From Achromobacter aloeverae (lineage in GTDB: Bacteria; Pseudomonadota; Gammaproteobacteria; Burkholderiales; Burkholderiaceae_B), in assembly GCF_004121055.1 (NCBI RefSeq), contig NZ_PYAL01000003.1, positions 124,001 through 188,000 of the forward strand: a stretch of 64,000 nucleotides of DNA, read 5' to 3'. Under the pieces are notes generated by a model, which made no database searches, was not told the DNA's origin, and saw only the letters and a list, made by a program, of their open reading frames with translations. This document shows, piece after piece, positions 9,225 through 22,167 of the stretch. The translations under genes and the position numbers were made by a program. Each line of letters begins with the position of its first letter. Position 1 is the stretch's first letter.

Positions 9225-10028
9225 TCAATTGCCGAACATCAACGCGGTCAGCAGGAAGTCCATGGCCAGCACGGCGAGCGATCCCACCACCACGGTGCGG
9301 GTGGTGGCCCGCGCAACGCCTTCCGGCGTCGGCCTGGCCTGCCAGCCCTCGTGGAGCGCCACCAGGGTGACCGTGATGCCGAACACCACGCTCTTGAGCA
9401 CGCCGTTGGCCACGTCGCTCCATACGTCCACGCCGCTTTGCATCTGCGACCAGAAAGCGCCGGCGTCCACGCCGATGAGCATCACGCCGACGGCCCAGCC
9501 GCCCATGATGCCCACCATGGAAAATACCGCGGCCAGCACCGGCATGGCGATAATGCCGCCCCACAGGCGAGGCACCAGCACCCGGCGCATGGGGTCGACC
9601 GCCATGACCTCCATGGCCGACAGTTGTTCGCCGGCCTTCATCAGGCCGATTTCCGCGGTCAGCGACGTGCCCGCGCGGCCGGCGAACAGCAAGGCAGTGA
9701 CGACGGGGCCCAGTTCGCGCACCAGCGACAAGGCCACCAGCAGGCCCAGCGATTCCTCGGAGCCGTAGCGGCGCAGCGTGTAGTAGCCCTGCAGTCCCAG
9801 CACGAAGCCGACGAACATGCCGGAAACGGCGATGATCAGCAGCGAATAGTTGCCGATGAAATGGACTTGCTGCGAAACCAGTCGGGGCCGGCGCAGCGCG
9901 ATGCCGCTGCGGGCGAGCAGCGCCAGGAAGAAACGGGTGAAGAACCCAAGGCCGTTGATCGTGCCGCGCACCCAGCCGCCCAGGCGGGAAAGGGGATTGC
10001 GCCGGCCCGTCTTGCTGCTGTCCGTCAT
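9225..10028 (-). CDS. mlaE: MlaE, permease of the Mla phospholipid transporter
   Basis: MlaE is the integral membrane permease that, with MlaF and the MlaD ring, moves phospholipids across the periplasm. The 267-aa protein shows the MlaE/Ttg2B signature [14 protein letters not shown], the REIG/ABC-coupling region [19 protein letters not shown], and [19 protein letters not shown]. Five hydrophobic helices are visible. The chosen ATG at 10028 overlaps the mlaF stop by 4 nt, which fixes the start; a longer in-frame extension upstream would run back through mlaF. Confidence 0.95.
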   Translation of the reverse strand: MTDSSKTGRRNPLSRLGGWVRGTINGLGFFTRFFLALLARSGIALRRPRLVSQQVHFIGNYSLLIIAVSGMFVGFVLGLQGYYTLRRYGSEESLGLLVALSLVRELGPVVTALLFAGRAGTSLTAEIGLMKAGEQLSAMEVMAVDPMRRVLVPRLWGGIIAMPVLAAVFSMVGIMGGWAVGVMLIGVDAGAFWSQMQSGVDVWSDVANGVLKSVVFGITVTLVALHEGWQARPTPEGVARATTRTVVVGSLAVLAMDFLLTALMFGN

Positions 10029-10888
10029 GGCTTGTTCCCCTCCTGGCGCGCCAGCCAGCGCGTGAAGGCCGGGGTTTCGGGATAGTGGAAGGCGACCGGA
10101 CCGTCGGGCGCCCCATCGAGGAACTGGCGCACGTAGGGGTCCTGCGAGGCGTTCAGCTCCTGGGGCGTGCCGGCGGCCGCCTGGCGGCCCTGGCCCACCA
10201 GGTAGACCCGGTCGGCGATGGCGAACGATTCCTGCACGTCGTGCGTGATCAGCACCGACGCGCAACCCAGGCGGTCGGCCAGGTCGCGTATCAGGCGGGC
10301 GGTGATGCCCATGGAAATCGGATCCAGTCCGGCGAAGGGCTCGTCGTAGAGAATGAGCTCGGGCTCCAGCACGACGGCGCGCGCCAGGGCTACGCGCCGC
10401 GCCATGCCACCGGAAATCTCCGCGACTTTCAGGTGCGCTGCCGCGCGCAGGCCCACGGCCTGGAGCTTGTCCAGCACGCGCTCGGTGATCTCGGCCTCGT
10501 CCAGGCGCGTGTGTTCGCGCAGCGGGAACGCGACGTTCTCGAAGACGTTGAGGTCGGTGAAGAGCGCGCCCTGCTGGAACAGCACGCCCATGCGCTTGCG
10601 CAGGTCCTGCAACTGTTCCGGCGTGGCCTGGGCCAAGTCCTGCCCGAAGGCGCGGACCGTGCCGGCGCGGGCCAGCAGTTGGCCGGTGGCGGCACGCAGC
10701 ATGGTGGTCTTGCCCGAGCCCGAACCGCCCATGACGGCCACCACCTGTCCCGGCGCCACCGTCAGGGTGATGCCGCTAAGAACGGTGAATTCGCCATATC
10801 CCAGGGAAACATCGTCGAATTGCAGCGCAGCGTCAGTATGGTTGTCAGAGAGATCGGGCATAAAGGTGGAGGCTGTGGACGGACGCAT
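10025..10888 (-). CDS. mlaF: MlaF, ATPase of the Mla phospholipid transporter
   Basis: MlaF energises MlaE. Walker A is GGSGSGKTT, the signature is [14 protein letters not shown], and Walker B is [13 protein letters not shown], followed by the switch region [10 protein letters not shown]. The protein is about 287 aa. The start is uncertain: Met codons lie at 10915, 10888 and 10861. The one at 10915 falls inside a TACAAT box; 10888 has GGGGGA upstream; 10861 begins nearest the conserved domain but has no ribosome site. The Ser/Asp-rich N-terminus is not conserved. It is the first gene of the mlaFEDAC string. Confidence 0.93.
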   Translation of the reverse strand: MRPSTASTFMPDLSDNHTDAALQFDDVSLGYGEFTVLSGITLTVAPGQVVAVMGGSGSGKTTMLRAATGQLLARAGTVRAFGQDLAQATPEQLQDLRKRMGVLFQQGALFTDLNVFENVAFPLREHTRLDEAEITERVLDKLQAVGLRAAAHLKVAEISGGMARRVALARAVVLEPELILYDEPFAGLDPISMGITARLIRDLADRLGCASVLITHDVQESFAIADRVYLVGQGRQAAAGTPQELNASQDPYVRQFLDGAPDGPVAFHYPETPAFTRWLARQEGNKP

Positions 10889-11211
10889 TCCGTCCCCCGA
10901 AACTGGACCGCACATTGTATCGCTTGAGCAGGCGAGCCGCTCTCGGACCTCTCAGCGGTCCGGCGGCGGGGACATGCGGCAGGCGCGGACGCGCCGGCGC
11001 GGGTGGCAGCCATTAAACTCCAGCCCCCGTCGCAAACGTCATCCAATTACGCACAAATCCTGTGATATTTAGCGAATTTGGATGAGCAGGCGCTACGGCC
11101 GGGCCCTTTGCCGCCGCGTATTTCGTAGTCGTGAAGACAGGCGATAGCGGGATTTGACGGGGTATTCGAGAAGAAAAGCCGATGTAGGCGGACAATAGAG
11201 CCGGCGGGGTG
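10889..11211 (-). promoter_or_regulatory. mla upstream region between chrA and mlaF, putative promoter
   Basis: No gene fits in these 323 nt. A minus-strand TACAAT at 10914-10919 is a candidate -10 for mlaF, 26-31 nt before the preferred start, but without a good -35. Further upstream (11010-11090) is an AT-rich patch with a short imperfect inverted repeat (ATCCAA at 11041-11046, TTGGAT at 11078-11083) that could carry a second promoter or operator. Nothing else is recognised. Confidence 0.35.
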
Positions 11212-11736
11212 TCAGCGCAATACCACAGAGAAGACGATGGCACCCGCGCCCATCAGTAGGAAAGGGCTGACACGCGTATACATGAGCATCAGCGTCGCCA
11301 CCGCGGCGACGCCCCAGGCCCAGGGCCCGCCCTCGGCGGCGCGCAGGATGGTGCAGGACGCTGCCAGGATCATGCCGGCCGCCACGGGCGCCAGGCCGTG
11401 TTCGATGGCGCGCGTCCAGAGGCTGTGCTTGTAGCGCGACCATACCCGTGCCAGGCCATACACCAGCAGGCTGCTGGGCACGAAGATGGCGAAGGACGCC
11501 ACGAGGGCGCCCAGCAATCCGGCAACTTGCCACCCAACCAGGGTGACAAGCAGGGAGCCGGGCCCCGGCGTGACCCGCGACAGGGCGAACAGGTCCAGGA
11601 ACTGGGTGTCGTTCATCCAGCCGTAGGCGACGACGGCCTGGCGGTGGATGTCGGCCACGACGCTCTGGCCGCCCCCCACCGTCAGGAAGGACAAGGGCGC
11701 GAACACCCCGAAAAGGTCGAGCAGGCGGCCAGGCAT
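11212..11736 (-). CDS. chrA: chromate transporter ChrA, C-terminal-type half protein
   Basis: This 174-aa protein is one half of a two-gene (short-chain) CHR family transporter, which exports chromate or takes part in related anion transport. It opens with LLDLFGVFAPLSFLTVGGGQSV, the CHR hallmark, and contains LSRVTPGPGSLLVTLVGWQVAG. About five transmembrane helices are visible. Its ATG (11736) overlaps the stop of the companion half as TGATG, which implies coupled translation of an equimolar pair. A longer upstream frame exists but would start inside the neighbour. Confidence 0.88.
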   Translation of the reverse strand: MPGRLLDLFGVFAPLSFLTVGGGQSVVADIHRQAVVAYGWMNDTQFLDLFALSRVTPGPGSLLVTLVGWQVAGLLGALVASFAIFVPSSLLVYGLARVWSRYKHSLWTRAIEHGLAPVAAGMILAASCTILRAAEGGPWAWGVAAVATLMLMYTRVSPFLLMGAGAIVFSVVLR

Positions 11737-12389
11737 CACGAACCCGCCCGCGTGCGTTGTTCCTGGCGCAGGCGCAGCCAGGCGAGCAGTACGGACAGCG
11801 GCGCCACGGCGCCGACGACCCATAACAGGGGCCACTGCGCCAGGAAGATACCGCCGAACGTAATCACCATGATGACGATGGGCGCGGCGCCCACCGCGGC
11901 GCGGTACGCCGCGCGCAGTCCCATTTGCAGCGACAGGCCGACGGCCGCGGCGGCTACGCCCGCCAACACGCGGTGCACCGCGGGCGCATGGGCGACCTCG
12001 CCGAATCCGGCGGCCAGCACGATGGCCACCACCATCGCCGGCAATACCATGCCCAGGGCCGCGACGCCGGCGCCGCGGCTGCCGCGCAGCTGATAGCCGA
12101 TCCAGATGGCCAGGTTCACCACGTTGACGCCGGGAAAAGCCTGGGCCAGCGACAGGCCGCTAAGAAATTGGTGTTCCGACAGCCAGTGGCGCCGCTGCAC
12201 GAACTCGCGCAGCATCCAGCCGCTGAGGCCGCCGCCGAAGCTGGTCAGGCCGATCTTGCTGAACGCCAGGAAGATCTGCCCCAGGGTGGGCGGCGCGGTG
12301 AGTTCGACCGGCGGCGTGGAGACGGTGGCGGGGGATCGCACTGGGACACCCGGTAATGGAAAGAGGACCGGCCTGGTGGGCCAGCGCAC
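11736..12389 (-). CDS. chrA: chromate transporter ChrA, N-terminal-type half protein
   Basis: This is the first half of the bipartite CHR transporter, with the conserved FLAFSKIGLTSFGGGLSGWML near residue 42 and SLAQAFPGVNVVNLAIWIGYQLRG in two later parts. About five to six hydrophobic segments follow. The start is unsure: the frame opens with a GTG at 12389, and the first 30 residues are Pro/Val-rich and unconserved, so an internal GTG could be used. No ATG precedes the conserved domain. Chromate resistance itself is not shown by the sequence; many CHR proteins have untested substrates. Confidence 0.85.
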   Translation of the reverse strand: MRWPTRPVLFPLPGVPVRSPATVSTPPVELTAPPTLGQIFLAFSKIGLTSFGGGLSGWMLREFVQRRHWLSEHQFLSGLSLAQAFPGVNVVNLAIWIGYQLRGSRGAGVAALGMVLPAMVVAIVLAAGFGEVAHAPAVHRVLAGVAAAAVGLSLQMGLRAAYRAAVGAAPIVIMVITFGGIFLAQWPLLWVVGAVAPLSVLLAWLRLRQEQRTRAGS

Positions 12390-12455
12390 GGACAGGCGCC
12401 GATCTTACCTAAACGCAGTTGTCTTATGACTTAATTGTCTTGGGGCGGCCAACGC

Positions 12456-12489
12456 AAAAAGAAAAACCGCCGGACACGGTGTCCGGCGG
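12456..12489 (-). terminator. rho-independent terminator after gltBD
   Basis: A 9-bp GC stem (12467-12475 with 12481-12489, loop ACGGT) is followed on the minus strand by TTTTTCTTTTT. It lies 29 nt after the gltD stop and separates gltBD from chrA. Confidence 0.88.
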
Positions 12490-12517
12490 TCGGATGGTCG
12501 GGCCGTGTCGGCCAGGC

Positions 12518-13981
12518 TTAGCGCGGCAGGTCGCTGTCGCCCATCAGGAAGGCATCGACCGACCGGGCGCACTGGCGGCCTTCGCGGATGGCCCAGACCA
12601 CCAGCGATTGACCCCGGCGCATGTCGCCCGCGGCGAAGACCTTGTCCACGCTGGTGCGATAGTCGTCCGTGTTGGCGCGGACGTTGCCGCGGCCGTCGCG
12701 GTCGACGCCGAACGCGTCCAGCACCTTCTGGACCGGCGACACGAATCCCATGGCCAGCAGCACCAGGTCGGCCTTCATTTCGAATTCCGAGCCCTCGACT
12801 TCCTGCATCTTCATCTGGCCGGTGGCTTCGTCCTTGACCCACTCGACACGCGCGGCCACCAGCTTCTTGACCACGCCATTCTCGCCTTGCAGCGATTTGG
12901 TGGTGACGGCCCAGTCGCGGTCGCAGCCTTCCTCATGCGAGGACGACGTACGCAGCTTGACCGGCCAATAGGGCCAGGTCATCGGCTTGTTTTCCGACTC
13001 GGGCGGTTGCGGCAGCAGTTCGAACTGGGTGACCGACGCGGCGCCGTGGCGGTTGCTGGTGCCTACGCAATCCGACCCGGTGTCGCCGCCGCCGATGACG
13101 ATGACGTGCTTGCCCTTGGCCAGGGTCTGGCCGGTCAGGCGATCGCCCGCCACGGCCTTGTTCTGCTGGCGCAGGAAATCCATGGCGAAGTAGACCCCTT
13201 GCAGGTCGCGGCCGGGCACCGGCAGGTCCCGCGGCGTTTCCGAGCCGCCGGTCATCACCACGGCGTCGAATTCTTCCTTCAGCGAGGACGGGGTACGGGT
13301 CGTCAGGCCGTCGGCCGCATCGGCGGCGTCGCCGATGTACGTCGACGGGCAGAATTCCACGCCTTCGGCTTCCATCTGGGAAATGCGGCGATCGATCTGC
13401 GACTTCTCCAGCTTGAAGTCGGGGATGCCATAGCGCAGCAGGCCGCCGATGCGATCGCTCTTTTCAAAGACCGTCACGGCGTGGCCGGCGCGCGCCAGCT
13501 GCTGGGCGCAAGCCAGTCCGGCCGGACCCGAGCCGACGACGGCGACCTTCTTGCCGGTCTTGCGCGACGGCGGCTGCGGCGCCACCCAGCCTTCTTCCCA
13601 GCCCTTGTCGATGATGGCGTGCTCGATCGACTTGATGCCCACCGCGTCGTTGTTGATGTTCAACGTACAGGCGGCTTCGCAGGGCGCCGGGCAGATGCGG
13701 CCGGTGAACTCGGGGAAGTTGTTGGTGGAGTGCAGCACATCCAGCGCCTTGCGCCATTGCTGCCGGTACACCAGGTCGTTCCAGTCCGGGATGATGTTGT
13801 TGACGGGGCAGCCGTTGTTGCAGAACGGAATGCCGCAGTCCATGCAGCGCGCCGCCTGCTGCCTGGACTGGTCGTCGTCCAGGCGCAGCACGAACTCGCG
13901 CCAGTTCTTCAGGCGCGCGGCGGGCGCGGCGTAGGCTTCATTCAGGCGCTGGAATTCCAGAAAGCCGGTGATTTTTCCCAT
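12518..13981 (-). CDS. gltD: GltD, glutamate synthase small subunit
   Basis: The beta subunit of NADPH glutamate synthase takes electrons from NADPH through FAD to the large subunit. The N-terminal cysteine motifs for the 4Fe-4S centres ([14 protein letters not shown] and CPAPCEAAC) are intact. The FAD-binding motif is [19 protein letters not shown], the NADPH-binding motif is [15 protein letters not shown], and the C-terminal FAD loop is [18 protein letters not shown]. The length is 487 aa. The start [12 protein letters not shown] at 13981 fits the family; a longer in-frame extension would run into gltB. It follows gltB by 58 nt. Confidence 0.97.
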   Translation of the reverse strand: MGKITGFLEFQRLNEAYAAPAARLKNWREFVLRLDDDQSRQQAARCMDCGIPFCNNGCPVNNIIPDWNDLVYRQQWRKALDVLHSTNNFPEFTGRICPAPCEAACTLNINNDAVGIKSIEHAIIDKGWEEGWVAPQPPSRKTGKKVAVVGSGPAGLACAQQLARAGHAVTVFEKSDRIGGLLRYGIPDFKLEKSQIDRRISQMEAEGVEFCPSTYIGDAADAADGLTTRTPSSLKEEFDAVVMTGGSETPRDLPVPGRDLQGVYFAMDFLRQQNKAVAGDRLTGQTLAKGKHVIVIGGGDTGSDCVGTSNRHGAASVTQFELLPQPPESENKPMTWPYWPVKLRTSSSHEEGCDRDWAVTTKSLQGENGVVKKLVAARVEWVKDEATGQMKMQEVEGSEFEMKADLVLLAMGFVSPVQKVLDAFGVDRDGRGNVRANTDDYRTSVDKVFAAGDMRRGQSLVVWAIREGRQCARSVDAFLMGDSDLPR

Positions 13982-14039
13982 GGTGGTGCTAAGTCCTATA
14001 CCTGTTGGCGTTGCGGGCGGCTCGTGTGTCGCATGTGTC

Positions 14040-18776
<4,737 letters not shown>

Positions 18777-18887
18777 GTCGCGCTCCGGGAGTGGGGCTGC
18801 TGAAAATAGAAATCTACGGGCGCAATGTTGCAGCGCAAGCCGCGACGATACTGCGGTGCAGCGTGGGCAGCAAGGAGAATAAATGGG

Positions 18888-18942
18888 GTATGTCCCTATT
18901 ATATTATTTGCAATATTTAATCTTCGTTAAACGGGGACGTAC
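18888..18942. repeat. inverted pair of REP-like GGGACRTAC motifs
   Basis: GTATGTCCC (18888-18896) and GGGACGTAC (18934-18942) form an inverted pair with one mismatch, separated by 37 nt of very AT-rich DNA. The pair lies between gltB and the RAYT-like gene, as REP pairs often lie beside their RAYT. The AT-rich centre may also hold the gltB promoter. That the motifs are this family's REP is inference. Confidence 0.5.
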
Positions 18943-18981
18943 TAAATATGAAGGAATGGCGACCCTGCGGAGGCATGCAAT

Positions 18982-19006
18982 AAAAAACCGGGACGGACCC
19001 GGTTTT
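18982..19006 (-). terminator. terminator of the RAYT-like gene
   Basis: AAAACCGGG (18984-18992) and CCCGGTTTT (18998-19006) form a 9-bp stem with a 5-nt loop. Read on the minus strand it is followed by a run of six T (18982-18987). It begins 27 nt after the stop of the gene at 19034-19756; the flanking A and T runs could also let it work from the plus strand. Confidence 0.85.
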
Positions 19007-19033
19007 ATCGCGCTGCGTCGTGGTGACGGTGTC

Positions 19034-19756
19034 TCAGGGTGTTTCCGTGGGCACCGGCACGGGCTCGACCGGTTTCTTGCGGGGGCGTCCGCGTTGGCCG
19101 GGCGTGACGCGGCGGCTGGCGGTGTGGGAAAGGGATGCGATGAAGGACGGACCCCCCAGCGCCCACTGGCCTTGCACGGCCTGGTCTATGCGCTGGATCT
19201 GTTCCTGGGACAAGCCTTCCTGCAGGCGCTGGCGGTAGTTCGCCTGCCGATCGAACGGGGTATTGCCACAGGACCAGTAGTCCGCGTGGTCCGACATCCA
19301 GCTGGCCTGGGTGGCGGCGGTGCCGGTATGGCCGGCCGCGGAAGACCAGGGCCAGAGTTCGGCGTCGTGGGTGGCGCCGCTGCGCACGGGATAGGTTTCC
19401 AGCCAGACCAGCGCGGGCAGCACCCAGGCGCCGGGTTCGACCAGCGCCGATCGGTAGCGGCCCGCGAAAACGCGGCCGCCGCGCAGGCGCGCCGCCAGGT
19501 TGCGGCCCAGCGTTTGCATCAGGCGGGGCAGTCCCTCCCCATCGACGGGCGTGGCCAGCAGCAGTATCCGGTCGCTGGCCAGCACCCATCCGTGCAGCGC
19601 GACGCGGTTGCGCGTAGCGGTCTCGCCGAGCCAGGTGGCGACCTGGTTCAGGGTGTCCGCCGGCGCGGGCTGCGACGGGGCGGCCAGCGGGTGGATGAAG
19701 TTGGCGAGGACCAGTTGAGGCAGTCCGGGGGCGTACAGTCGGGGCAGGCGTGCCAT
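19034..19756 (-). CDS. degenerate RAYT (REP-associated transposase family) protein, catalytic residues lost
   Basis: The 240-aa protein keeps the scaffold of the Y1_Tnp/RAYT family. It has MARLPRLYAPGLPQ at the N-terminus, VALHGWVL before the active-site strand, GRVFAGRYRSALVE, YPVRSGA and WPWSSAAGH in the middle, and QWALGGPSF with the basic GRPRKKP tail at the end. The active site is gone: where family members have NHVHLL (HUH metal site) this protein has SDRILLLA, and the helix that should hold the catalytic Tyr reads GRNLAARLRGG. It therefore should not cut DNA, yet the frame is intact, which suggests selection for binding. It could instead be a slowly decaying remnant. Confidence 0.75.
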   Translation of the reverse strand: MARLPRLYAPGLPQLVLANFIHPLAAPSQPAPADTLNQVATWLGETATRNRVALHGWVLASDRILLLATPVDGEGLPRLMQTLGRNLAARLRGGRVFAGRYRSALVEPGAWVLPALVWLETYPVRSGATHDAELWPWSSAAGHTGTAATQASWMSDHADYWSCGNTPFDRQANYRQRLQEGLSQEQIQRIDQAVQGQWALGGPSFIASLSHTASRRVTPGQRGRPRKKPVEPVPVPTETP

Positions 19757-20138
19757 AGGGTCTCAGGTCTTGAGCATGCGGTGCGCAAAAGAGCGCGCTG
19801 GCAATAAATGGTACCGCGTAAACGCCGCCGTGCAATACCAAGTACATCCTAGATTACCCGACTCCCTGCCGTTGCGGCACCCCTTCCGGTCCTGGCGGCG
19901 GGGCTGGCCGGCACTTGGCCGAGGTGTCGTCCCGCTGACGTGAGCCCTGCCGCGTTAAGATTTCAGCTCTTGGCCAGGCGGCAGGTGCTGCGCTTCACCG
20001 AGGTCGCGGCCCTCCTGCCGTCCGGCGCAGCCATCCACGGCCCGCCCCAGGGCGGTCCTCCGGGGCAGTCCCCGCGGCGGCTGTCTGGGGATGCCCGTGC
20101 CTGTCCCGACGCCCCGCCTCACCCTACAGGAGTTTTCC
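19757..20138. promoter_or_regulatory. intergenic region with putative promoter of the RAYT-like gene
   Basis: No gene is seen in these 382 nt between two divergent genes. On the minus strand TTGCAC (19830-19835), a 16-bp spacer and TACCAT (19808-19813) make a plausible sigma-70 promoter about 45 nt upstream of the RAYT-like start. On the plus side the ribosome site ACAGGAG for fghA is clear, but no convincing fghA promoter was found. Confidence 0.35.
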
Positions 20139-20990
20139 ATGGCTGGTCTGGAGCTGATTTCCCAGCATCGCTGCTTCGGCGGCTGGCAGCGCTATTTTCG
20201 CCACGACTCGGCCGAGATCGGCCTGCCCATGCGGTTTTCCGTCTTCGTGCCGCCCCAGGCGGAAAAGGCTCGCGTGCCGGTCCTGTTCTACCTGGCCGGC
20301 CTGACCTGCACCGAAGAAACCTTCATGATCAAGGGCGGCGCCCAACGGCTGGCGGCCGAGCTGGGCCTGATGCTGGTCGCGCCGGACACCAGTCCGCGCG
20401 GCGCGGGCATCGCGGGCGAGGACGACAACTGGGATTTCGGTACGGGCGCCGGTTTCTACCTGGACGCCACCCAGGCGCCGTGGCGCGCCAACTACCGCAT
20501 GTACAGCTATGTGACGGAAGAACTGCATGGCCTGGTCACTGGCGAGTTGCCGGGGGATGCCGGACGCCTGGGCATCTTCGGCCACTCGATGGGCGGGCAT
20601 GGCGCCTTGGTGCTGGCCTTGCGCAATCCCGCCAAATTCCGCTCGGTATCGGCGTTCGCGCCGGTGGCCGCGCCCAGCCAGTGTCCGTGGGGGCACAAGG
20701 CCTTCGGCAACTACCTGGGGCCGGACCGGGAGGCCTGGGCGGCCTATGACGCCACCGAACTGATGCGCAAGGCGCGGGCGCCCTTTCCCGGCGGCATCCT
20801 GGTGGACCAGGGCATGGCCGACGGCTTTCTGGCGGAGCAACTCCATCCGGAGGCGTTCGAGGCCGCCTGCGCCCAAGCACGCCAGCCCCTGGACCTGCGC
20901 CGGCACGAGGGCTACGACCATGGCTACTACTTCATCTCCACCTTCATGGAAGATCACCTGCGCTTCCACGCGCAGCGTTTGCTGGCCTGA
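20139..20990 (+). CDS. fghA: S-formylglutathione hydrolase
   Basis: This cytoplasmic esterase (esterase D family) releases formate and glutathione from S-formylglutathione in glutathione-dependent formaldehyde detoxification. The nucleophile Ser is in FGHSMGGHGAL, the catalytic His is in the C-terminal EGYDHGYYF, and FYLAGLTCTEETF carries the oxyanion-hole region. The length is 283 aa. The ATG at 20139 has an ACAGGAG site 7 nt upstream and opens the conserved region; a longer frame exists but is unsupported. The usual partner adhC/frmA is not adjacent. Confidence 0.95.
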   Translation: MAGLELISQHRCFGGWQRYFRHDSAEIGLPMRFSVFVPPQAEKARVPVLFYLAGLTCTEETFMIKGGAQRLAAELGLMLVAPDTSPRGAGIAGEDDNWDFGTGAGFYLDATQAPWRANYRMYSYVTEELHGLVTGELPGDAGRLGIFGHSMGGHGALVLALRNPAKFRSVSAFAPVAAPSQCPWGHKAFGNYLGPDREAWAAYDATELMRKARAPFPGGILVDQGMADGFLAEQLHPEAFEAACAQARQPLDLRRHEGYDHGYYFISTFMEDHLRFHAQRLLA

Positions 20991-21106
20991 CGGGCCAACG
21001 TGGCACGAGGAGCCGCCTCAGGCGCATGGCAGCGCTTCGGGGACGCATGGCGGAGCTTCGGGGCACCGGCCCTACAAGAACTTTTACAAAAGAATCCCAT
21101 CCCATC

Positions 21107-21215
21107 GGGGGCACCGCGGAGCCGGCTTTGCCGGTCCGAAGGTGCCGCCCCTTGAGGGGGGCGCGCGGAGCGCGCTGGGGTGGGCCTTTCCGGAGCGCGC
21201 TGGGGTGGACCCTTC
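21107..21215. repeat. large GC-rich palindrome followed by a 25-bp tandem duplication
   Basis: An extended imperfect hairpin spans 21107-21151, with outer arms GGCACC/GGTGCC and an inner stem CCGGC-TTT-GCCGG flanked by CGGA/TCCG. It is followed by two adjacent 25-bp units (21166-21190 and 21191-21215) that differ at two positions. The elements lie downstream of fghA and lack a T-tract, so a dispersed palindromic repeat is more likely than a simple terminator. Confidence 0.6.
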
Positions 21216-21274
21216 CCCGCAGCTTGACGGGGTCGATATACTGAAACTGTCGAAAGCTTCAACGGGGTAGCCGT

Positions 21275-21961
21275 TTGGCCGTAGCTCCTTTTCTCTGGGT
21301 CATCTGTCCGGCCGTCGTGGCCCTGCTGGTTGGGGCCGGCCTGTTTCTCGGGCGTGGCGGCCCGCGGGATGCGACTGGCCGCAAGCAGTTCCGCTTGCGC
21401 CCGGTCCGTCGCCTGGTTGGGCTGCTGATCCTGGCATTGGCGGCGGCCTGCGGCCTGTTGGGCGGGTCCCTTTACCAGTTCCACCGCCTGACGACGGACC
21501 AGCCGGTCGCCACGGTGCAGTTGGAACAGCAGGGCGAGCGCCAGTTCATGGCTACCGCCCAGTTGGAAGGGGAAAGCCGACCCCGCCAGTATCAGCTGCG
21601 CGGCGACCAGTGGCAGATCGATGCGCGCGTATTGCGTTGGGAACTGCCGGCCTTGCTGGCGGGGGTGCCGCCCCTCTACCGCATGGAGCGCCTCTCGGGG
21701 CGCTATGACGACCCCGTCGCCGAGCAGGCGCAGCCGCGCACGGTCTACCCGCTGGGCGACGCAAGGACGCCGGACCTGGGGATGCTCAAGCATCGCTTCC
21801 CCAACTGGCTGCCTTTCGTCGATGTGCAGTTCGGCAGTGGGGCGTACATGCCGATGTTCGATGGCGCTCGCTACCGGGTGTTCCTCGATCCGCGTGGCGC
21901 CCTGTTCGTACGGCCGGACGACACGGCCACGGCGGACGGCCTGAAGCAGCGCGGTTGGTAG
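21275..21961 (+). CDS. uncharacterised membrane-anchored protein
   Basis: I do not recognise the family. The 228-aa protein starts at a TTG (21275) and has two hydrophobic helices near the N-terminus (VICPAVVALLVGAGLFL and VGLLILALAAACGLLGGS). A soluble domain of about 160 residues follows, with many Gln and Arg and no cysteine cluster; its topology would place this domain on the cytoplasmic or periplasmic face depending on the first helix. GC content and codon use match neighbours. It lies alone between fghA and rpoH on the same strand, and no function is proposed. Confidence 0.65.
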   Translation: MAVAPFLWVICPAVVALLVGAGLFLGRGGPRDATGRKQFRLRPVRRLVGLLILALAAACGLLGGSLYQFHRLTTDQPVATVQLEQQGERQFMATAQLEGESRPRQYQLRGDQWQIDARVLRWELPALLAGVPPLYRMERLSGRYDDPVAEQAQPRTVYPLGDARTPDLGMLKHRFPNWLPFVDVQFGSGAYMPMFDGARYRVFLDPRGALFVRPDDTATADGLKQRGW

Positions 21962-22069
21962 GCCGGGAAGTCGCGGCCGCCCCGGGGCCCCGCCGTCCGA
22001 CGGATGAGCATGTCCCGCAGCGATTCCCCTATTTACTGATATGGATAAGGGGCTTGCAGTGCTTAGGCG

Positions 22070-22098
22070 GGAACTATGGACATAATGCTGATGTCCAA
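22070..22098 (+). promoter_or_regulatory. putative sigma-E promoter of rpoH
   Basis: GGAACTA (22070-22076), a 16-bp spacer, then GTCCAA (22093-22098) closely match the sigma-E consensus GGAACTT-N16-GTCTAA. The -10 ends exactly where the CIRCE element begins, so the expected transcription start (about 22104) is inside the operator. A weaker sigma-70 set (TTGCAG 22054, CATAAT 22081) has poor spacing. Confidence 0.5.
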
Positions 22099-22125
22099 TT
22101 AGCACTCCCGCACTTCGAGTGCTAA
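22099..22125. promoter_or_regulatory. CIRCE operator (HrcA site) upstream of rpoH
   Basis: TTAGCACTC (22099-22107), a 9-bp spacer and GAGTGCTAA (22117-22125) are a perfect 9-9-9 CIRCE element, the binding site of the heat-shock repressor HrcA. It lies 42 nt upstream of the rpoH ATG and over the predicted transcription start, so HrcA should repress rpoH. Confidence 0.92.
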
Positions 22126-22167
22126 GATCAGGTCCACTCTTTTAAGGTTTCCTGGAGAAAACTCACC

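Noticed and set aside
11736-12389. A single chrA gene broken by a frameshift
   Set aside because: Each half carries its own CHR domain start and they overlap as TGATG, the normal form of two-gene short-chain CHR transporters.
22051-22086. A sigma-32 or sigma-70 promoter using CTTGCAG and CATAAT for rpoH
   Set aside because: The spacing to CATAAT is 21 bp and no CCCCAT-like -10 exists for sigma-32; the sigma-E-like pair fits better.
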